Below, one piece after another: positions 5,682 through 9,459 of a DNA stretch of 9,459 nt. The stretch is taken from the NCBI GenBank assembly GCA_009726075.1, contig WLND01000034.1:1-9459 (forward strand), read 5' to 3'. Source of the DNA: Actinomycetota bacterium (GTDB lineage Bacteria > Actinomycetota > Actinomycetes > S36-B12). Within the stretch, counting starts at the first letter, position 1. Every line of letters begins with the position of its first letter. Both the position numbers and the translations under genes were made by a program. The notes under the pieces are model-generated. The model did not search any database, was not told where the DNA came from, and saw nothing but the letters and a program-made list of their open reading frames with translations.

Positions 5682-6521
5682 GTGAGGACCGAACACCAGG
5701 TCGTCGACGGATGGGCCCGCGGAATCTCAGGAACCGCTATCCGTGCTGATCGCGCGGTGCATGTCGAGCACGTCTGGGGCACGGCGGTCACCATCAACGT
5801 ATGCGCCACCGCAGGGCGCGAGGCCGCGGCGATTGGGGCGGTCGAGGCCTGCACGGCGATGTTCGCAGAGGTCGATCTCACGTTCTCCACCTATCGGCCG
5901 CAGACCGAGGTCTCCCTGTACCGCGCTGGCCTTGATCGACCGGGCAAGCAGTCCAGGGAATTCGACGAGGTCATTCGGGCGTGCAGTGAGCTGCGCGAGA
6001 TGACCCATGGCGCCTTCGATCCGTGGTCGGTCCCCGGGGGCTACGACCCCTCCGGCTACGTGAAGGGCTGGGCGGCCGGACGAGCCAGCGCGACATTGCT
6101 CGCCGCCGGTTTCGCGAACCACCTCGTGAACGCTGGCGGCGATATCTGCGCGCACGGAAACGAAGTCGAGGGCCCGGGGCTCGGCTGGCCGGTCGGCATC
6201 GTCAACCCGCATCGTCCGTCCGAGATCATCGAGGTCGTCGCCCTTCGGGATTCGTCCATGGCGACGTCCGGACGCTACGAGCGGGGCGACCACGTGATCG
6301 ACCCGACCACGGGGAGCCCTGCGACCGGCATCGACAGTGCCACGGTGGTGGGACCCGACGCCGGGATTGCCGACGCGCTTGCATCGGCCGCGATGGTGCG
6401 TGGCCCGGCATCCCTTGAGTGGTTCGCCGACCTCGGACCGCAGTGGTCGCTGCACTTGGTGGCAGGGGAGGTCGTTCACACCTTCGGCGCGGCCTTCGCC
6501 GGGTCGGCCGAACCGGGCTAG
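5682..6521 (+). CDS. apbE: ApbE family FAD:protein FMN transferase
   Basis: A 279-residue enzyme that transfers FMN from FAD to a Thr or Ser of target proteins, here very probably Thr138 of the adjacent FMN-binding protein. Family motifs appear in order: WGTAVTI (32-38), FSTYRPQTEVS (68-78), THGAFDP (108-114), YDPSGYVKGW (121-130), NAGGD (150-154), MATSGRYERGDHVIDPTTG (193-211) and ADALASAAM (230-238). The last carries the Mg-binding Asp231, with Ser235 in place of the usual Thr. GTG 5682 is preceded by GGAGG (5671-5675) at 6-base spacing, which settles the start. No signal peptide or lipobox is present, unlike many ApbE proteins that act outside the membrane, so it appears cytoplasmic while its presumed substrate domain is exported. 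It is divergent from the reductase gene across a likely shared control region. Confidence 0.92.
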   Translation: MRTEHQVVDGWARGISGTAIRADRAVHVEHVWGTAVTINVCATAGREAAAIGAVEACTAMFAEVDLTFSTYRPQTEVSLYRAGLDRPGKQSREFDEVIRACSELREMTHGAFDPWSVPGGYDPSGYVKGWAAGRASATLLAAGFANHLVNAGGDICAHGNEVEGPGLGWPVGIVNPHRPSEIIEVVALRDSSMATSGRYERGDHVIDPTTGSPATGIDSATVVGPDAGIADALASAAMVRGPASLEWFADLGPQWSLHLVAGEVVHTFGAAFAGSAEPG

Positions 6522-6594
6522 CCCAACGGCGACTGGTCCTCCCGCTCGAGCACGCGAATCACTGAGCCGAGTGGCAATGAGGGGATCCCGCGCT

Positions 6595-8058
6595 TCAACG
6601 TCCGCGCTCCACCTGAGCGACCAGGTCGCGAAGCCGAGCCTTCTCGACCTTGCCGAGGGCATTGCGCGGTAGCTCGTCGACGATGAGCACCTGCTTGGGC
6701 ACCTTGTACCCGGCAAGGCGCTCGCGCGCGAGTGACCGCAGGGCCTCGGGCTCCGGAGTCATGCCCGGCTCGGCCACGATGACGGCGACGACGACCTCGC
6801 CGAAATCGAGGTCTGGCCGTCCGACCACGGCCGACTCGAGCACGCCCTCGAGGCTGTCGAGCACCTCCTCGATCTCCTTGGGCACCACGTTCAGGCCCCC
6901 GGAGATGATGAGGTCCTTGGATCGTCCGACGATCTCGAGGTAGCCATCGGCATCGAAGCGGCCGAGATCGCCCGTGATGAACCAGCCGTCGTCGGTGAAC
7001 TCGGTCGAACGCAGCTCGGGGCGCCGCCAGTAGCCGGCGAGCACATTGGGCCCGCGCACCTCGATGCCGCCGGGGTCGCCATCGCTCAGGCGTACCTCGA
7101 CGCCGGGCAGCGGCAGCCCCACCGTGCCCGGACGCCGCGGTCCGTCGAGTGGGTTCGAGGTGAGCATGCAGGTCTCGGTCATGCCGTAGCGCTCGAGGAT
7201 CACCTGGCCCGTACTCGCCCGGAATTCGTCGTGGGTCGTGACGAGCATGGGAGCCGAGCCGGAGGTGAACAGCCGGACGCCCTGCGTGACCTCGGAGCCG
7301 AAAGCCGGGTCGGCGAGCAGGCGCACGTAGTGGGTCGGGACTCCCATCACCACGGTCGACCGGGGGAGCGCGGCAATGACCGCGGCCGGGTCGAAGGCGT
7401 CGAGGAGCACCATCGACGCTCCTGACGCGATCACGCAGTGCGCGGCAACGAAGAGGCCATGCGTATGGAAGAGGGGGAGCATGTGGAGCAGGACGTCGTC
7501 CTTCGTGAAACCCCAGGCGCTCGTGAGCGTCTCGGCGCTGAACACCAGATTGCCGTGGCTCAGCACCGCGCCCTTGGGCCGGCCGGTGGTGCCGCTTGTG
7601 TAGAGCATCGCCGCCGGATCGTCAGCGCTGCGAGCAACGTCCTCGAATGGCTCGTCCTCGCCGGGAGTCCCTTCGGCGATGGCGCCGAGGCCCACGACGG
7701 ACCAGGGCCCCGCGATCGCGTCGTCGTCGAGCACGTCGCCTCGAACGACGAGCGCGGGCTCCGCGTCCTCGAGGAGCCCCGCGACCTCGCCTGCGGTGTA
7801 CGCAGGGTTGAGCGGCAGGTACACGGCACCGACCCGGGCGCACGCCACGTGCAGGGCGATGAGCCCGGCCGACTTGGGGGCCCGCACGGCGACCCGGTCG
7901 CCGGGCGCAATGCCGAGCCCTTGCAGCGCATGGGCCATGCGTCCGGAGACTGCTTCGAGGGTCTCGTAGGTCCAGACCTCACCGGATTCAGTCCGCAGGA
8001 GGACGCGGGACGGCTCTGCGCGACTCGTGCGCAGCAGCATGCTGGCCAGGGGATTCAC
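6595..8058 (-). CDS. matB: Malonyl-CoA synthetase (MatB-type acyl-CoA ligase)
   Basis: A 487-residue ANL-superfamily adenylate-forming enzyme. It has the P-loop YTSGTTGRPKG (153-163), YGMTET (291-296), GDLGRFDADGY (363-373) and the catalytic Lys470 in RNALGK. The long match to MatB proteins (PLFHTHGLF, MGVPTHYVRLL, SGSAPM, TSNPLDG, GTVGLPLPGVEVRL) points to malonate or methylmalonate as substrate. Arg246 in PTHYVR aligns with the arginine recalled as contacting the substrate's free carboxylate in Streptomyces coelicolor MatB (Arg236). The product would be (methyl)malonyl-CoA for fatty acid or polyketide synthesis, or for malonate use. GTG 8058 follows GGAG at 6-base spacing. It starts 11 bases after the VOC gene ends, so the two are probably one transcript. 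A broader acyl-CoA ligase role cannot be excluded. Confidence 0.8.
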   Translation of the reverse strand: MNPLASMLLRTSRAEPSRVLLRTESGEVWTYETLEAVSGRMAHALQGLGIAPGDRVAVRAPKSAGLIALHVACARVGAVYLPLNPAYTAGEVAGLLEDAEPALVVRGDVLDDDAIAGPWSVVGLGAIAEGTPGEDEPFEDVARSADDPAAMLYTSGTTGRPKGAVLSHGNLVFSAETLTSAWGFTKDDVLLHMLPLFHTHGLFVAAHCVIASGASMVLLDAFDPAAVIAALPRSTVVMGVPTHYVRLLADPAFGSEVTQGVRLFTSGSAPMLVTTHDEFRASTGQVILERYGMTETCMLTSNPLDGPRRPGTVGLPLPGVEVRLSDGDPGGIEVRGPNVLAGYWRRPELRSTEFTDDGWFITGDLGRFDADGYLEIVGRSKDLIISGGLNVVPKEIEEVLDSLEGVLESAVVGRPDLDFGEVVVAVIVAEPGMTPEPEALRSLARERLAGYKVPKQVLIVDELPRNALGKVEKARLRDLVAQVERGR

Positions 8059-8069
8059 GGTCGACTCCG

Positions 8070-8552
8070 CTAGCCGGGGTAGTGCAGCGCCAGCGGATAG
8101 CCAGGGTTCAGGATCTCCTGCAGCTCGATGACGTTGCCGTCGGGGTCGCGGCCGTACGTGGAGCGCAGGTTCCCGGAGCCGATGGCGGCCGCCGCGGGCG
8201 GCGGGCAGTGGAACCGCATCCCGAGGGCCGAGAGGCGGGTGAACTCGTCATCGATGTCGGTGACGTCGAGGCAGAAGTGGGTGTAGCCGGCGTCGTTCAC
8301 CGGGCGGTCGAGGTCTGCCGGCCTGCCCGCCGGCGTGGCATATTCGAACAGCTCGAGGTAGGCGTTGCCCAGCCGCAGGGTGGCGGTACGGGCCGACGAG
8401 CCGGTCAGTCCCACGAGGGTGTCGATGCGCTCCGAACCGGCCTGCCAGCCCGATTCGCGCATGACCTCCATGCCGATGGCATCGCGATAGAAGGCGATGA
8501 GCCGATCGATGTCAGGCGTCGTGATCGCCACGTGGTGGATCCCGCGAATCAT
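8070..8552 (-). CDS. VOC/glyoxalase-fold metalloprotein
   Basis: A 160-residue vicinal-oxygen-chelate protein with two beta-alpha-beta-beta-beta modules. The four usual metal ligands can be placed at His7 (IHHVAI), Glu67 (YLELFEY), His92 (YTHFCLDV) and Glu143 (GNVIELQE), so it is probably an active metal enzyme. The GRDPDGNVIEL ending is common in glyoxalase, bleomycin-resistance and ring-cleavage dioxygenase relatives. Its pairing with a MatB-type gene raised methylmalonyl-CoA epimerase as a possibility, but the insert and C-terminal part do not look like that family. ATG 8552 has AAGGGAA about 6-10 bases upstream. It is first in a two-gene minus-strand unit with matB and divergent from the P450. 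Substrate unknown. Confidence 0.85.
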   Translation of the reverse strand: MIRGIHHVAITTPDIDRLIAFYRDAIGMEVMRESGWQAGSERIDTLVGLTGSSARTATLRLGNAYLELFEYATPAGRPADLDRPVNDAGYTHFCLDVTDIDDEFTRLSALGMRFHCPPPAAAAIGSGNLRSTYGRDPDGNVIELQEILNPGYPLALHYPG

Positions 8553-8567
8553 CGTGTTCCCTTCGTC

Positions 8568-8585
8568 GACTCGCCAGCGCGGGTC
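8568..8585. promoter_or_regulatory. Imperfect dyad in the VOC/P450 divergent gap
   Basis: GACTCGC (8568-8574) and GCGGGTC (8579-8585) form seven pairs including one G-T, around a CAGC loop. The dyad fills much of the 35-base space between the divergent VOC and P450 genes and ends 2 bases before the P450 GTG. It may be an operator for both genes, a hairpin over the P450 start, or chance in GC-rich DNA. Confidence 0.3.
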
Positions 8586-8587
8586 TC

Positions 8588-9459
8588 GTGGTCAGTAACG
8601 TAGCGCCGGTGATCTACGACCCGTTCGATCCGCCCACCCACGAGGACCCGGACGCTGCCTTTGCTCAGCTGCGGGAGGCCTGCCCGGTGCACTTCAACGC
8701 CGAGCGCGAGTTCTTCACCGTGGCGGACTCTGGGGCGATCACGGGAATCCTCAACGACCCCGCAACCTGGTCGAGCAGGTTCCGCAACGGCCTTTCGTAT
8801 CACGCCCCGGCCGCCGCCCCGATGCTCCTCGACGCCGATCCGCCCATTCATTCGTGGCAGCGACGGCTCCTTCAGAAGGCCTGGACGCCGCAGCTCATCA
8901 ATGCGCTCGAGCCGCGCGTGCGGCAGGTCGTCGATGCATTGATGGACGGAGTGGAGGCCGCGCGCTCGTGCGACTTTCACGAGGCGATCGCCGGGCCGGT
9001 GCCGACCTTGATCATCGCCGAGTTCATCGGCGTCCCCGATGCCCACCGCGAGCAGTTCAGGCGATGGTCCGACGCTCGGGTCGCCGGTACCGCCGGGATG
9101 CCCGGGCACGAGGAGGCCTACGCCCAGGCGTCCCGAGCGATCGACGACTACTTCATCGAGCACATCGCAGACCGTCGAGCCCTCATCGCCAGGGGCACTG
9201 CGCCCGATGACTTCACGACCATGGTCCTGACCACCGAGGATGCTGGCAGGCACCTCGACGACGCCGAAGTCGGGCAGGTGCTCGCTCTCGTCCTCCTCGG
9301 GGGCATCGAGACCACGACCATGCACCTGAGCAACCTGCTGCACCGCGTCGTGACCGAGGCGGGTCTGGCCCAGCGCCTGCGCGATGACCCCGGCCTGCTC
9401 GGGATCGCGGTCGAGGAGTCGATGCGCGTCGATTCGCCCACCCTCGGGCTGTTCCGCAC
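8588..9459 (+). CDS. Cytochrome P450, 3' end beyond the window
   Basis: 290 codons of a soluble bacterial P450 monooxygenase; the heme-ligand cysteine region lies beyond the right edge. It opens with YDPFDPPTHEDP, the usual start of actinobacterial P450s. DADPPIHSWQRRLL (82-95) is the C-helix heme-propionate segment, LALVLLGGIETTTMHL is the I-helix with oxygen-activating Glu-Thr-Thr (241-243), and ESMR (277-280) is the K-helix ExxR. No membrane anchor is seen. Start is GTG 8588 or GTG 8609; neither has a clear ribosome binding site, and both code directly into the conserved N-terminus. It is divergent from the VOC-matB pair with only 35 bases between, so promoters probably overlap coding DNA. 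No ferredoxin gene is visible in the window. Substrate and CYP family number cannot be assigned. Confidence 0.9.
   Translation, partial: MVSNVAPVIYDPFDPPTHEDPDAAFAQLREACPVHFNAEREFFTVADSGAITGILNDPATWSSRFRNGLSYHAPAAAPMLLDADPPIHSWQRRLLQKAWTPQLINALEPRVRQVVDALMDGVEAARSCDFHEAIAGPVPTLIIAEFIGVPDAHREQFRRWSDARVAGTAGMPGHEEAYAQASRAIDDYFIEHIADRRALIARGTAPDDFTTMVLTTEDAGRHLDDAEVGQVLALVLLGGIETTTMHLSNLLHRVVTEAGLAQRLRDDPGLLGIAVEESMRVDSPTLGLFR

Noticed and set aside
6522..6594. Terminator between convergent ApbE and matB genes
   Set aside because: Only an 8-bp GGGATCCC palindrome and a 4-bp stem are visible, with no U-tract.
5727..6716. Long minus-strand open frame of 329 codons
   Set aside because: It is antisense to ApbE, whose motifs and ribosome binding site are unmistakable.
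8070..8552. Methylmalonyl-CoA epimerase
   Set aside because: Suggested by pairing with matB, but the sequence between the modules and the C-terminus fit the general glyoxalase/dioxygenase VOC type better.
8549..9343. Long minus-strand open frame of 264 codons
   Set aside because: It is antisense to the P450, which has the I-helix and ExxR motifs in order.

Overview
The window is GC-rich, uses GTG as well as ATG starts, and is tightly packed on both strands. Codon use and gene content (a two-PAS diguanylate cyclase, a flavin/heme electron-transfer module, a MatB-type synthetase and a P450) fit a high-GC actinobacterium. I cannot name the genus. There are no rRNA, tRNA, CRISPR or IS features, and no gene-free stretch reaches 300 bases. 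The largest gaps are 1052-1252 and 3580-3740.

Left part: a RecQ-type helicase fragment runs off the left edge on the minus strand. Its 5' end overlaps the 3' end of a minus-strand gene for a secreted, cysteine-containing protein of unknown family (137-1051). Divergent from that is a cytoplasmic PAS-PAS-GGDEF protein (1253-2503), followed 26 bases later on the same strand by a metallo-beta-lactamase-fold hydrolase (2530-3393).

Middle part: a 43-residue gene on the minus strand (3448-3579), with a good ribosome binding site, looks like a RiPP precursor. It has an acidic leader ending in an ELENVDGG-type double-glycine motif and a short basic core ending in Gly-Gly-Cys-Tyr. No maturation enzyme is visible in the window. 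Upstream of it, in a hairpin-rich gap, lies a three-gene flavinylation module. It consists of a membrane-anchored FMN-binding protein with an SGAT attachment motif (3741-4208), a six-helix heme/FAD/NAD(P)H ferric-reductase-like protein (4215-5624), and a divergent ApbE FMN transferase (5682-6521). A perfect 7-bp inverted repeat with a 13-base spacer sits in the 57-base gap between the reductase and ApbE genes. The likely job is to carry electrons from cytoplasmic NAD(P)H through FAD and two hemes to a covalently bound FMN outside the membrane. ApbE would install that FMN.

Right part: a minus-strand pair encodes a VOC/glyoxalase-fold protein (8070-8552) and a MatB-type malonyl-CoA synthetase (6595-8058). 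Divergent from these, across only 35 bases, is a cytochrome P450 (8588 to the right edge). This looks like an accessory catabolic or tailoring locus, but its substrate cannot be read from the sequence.
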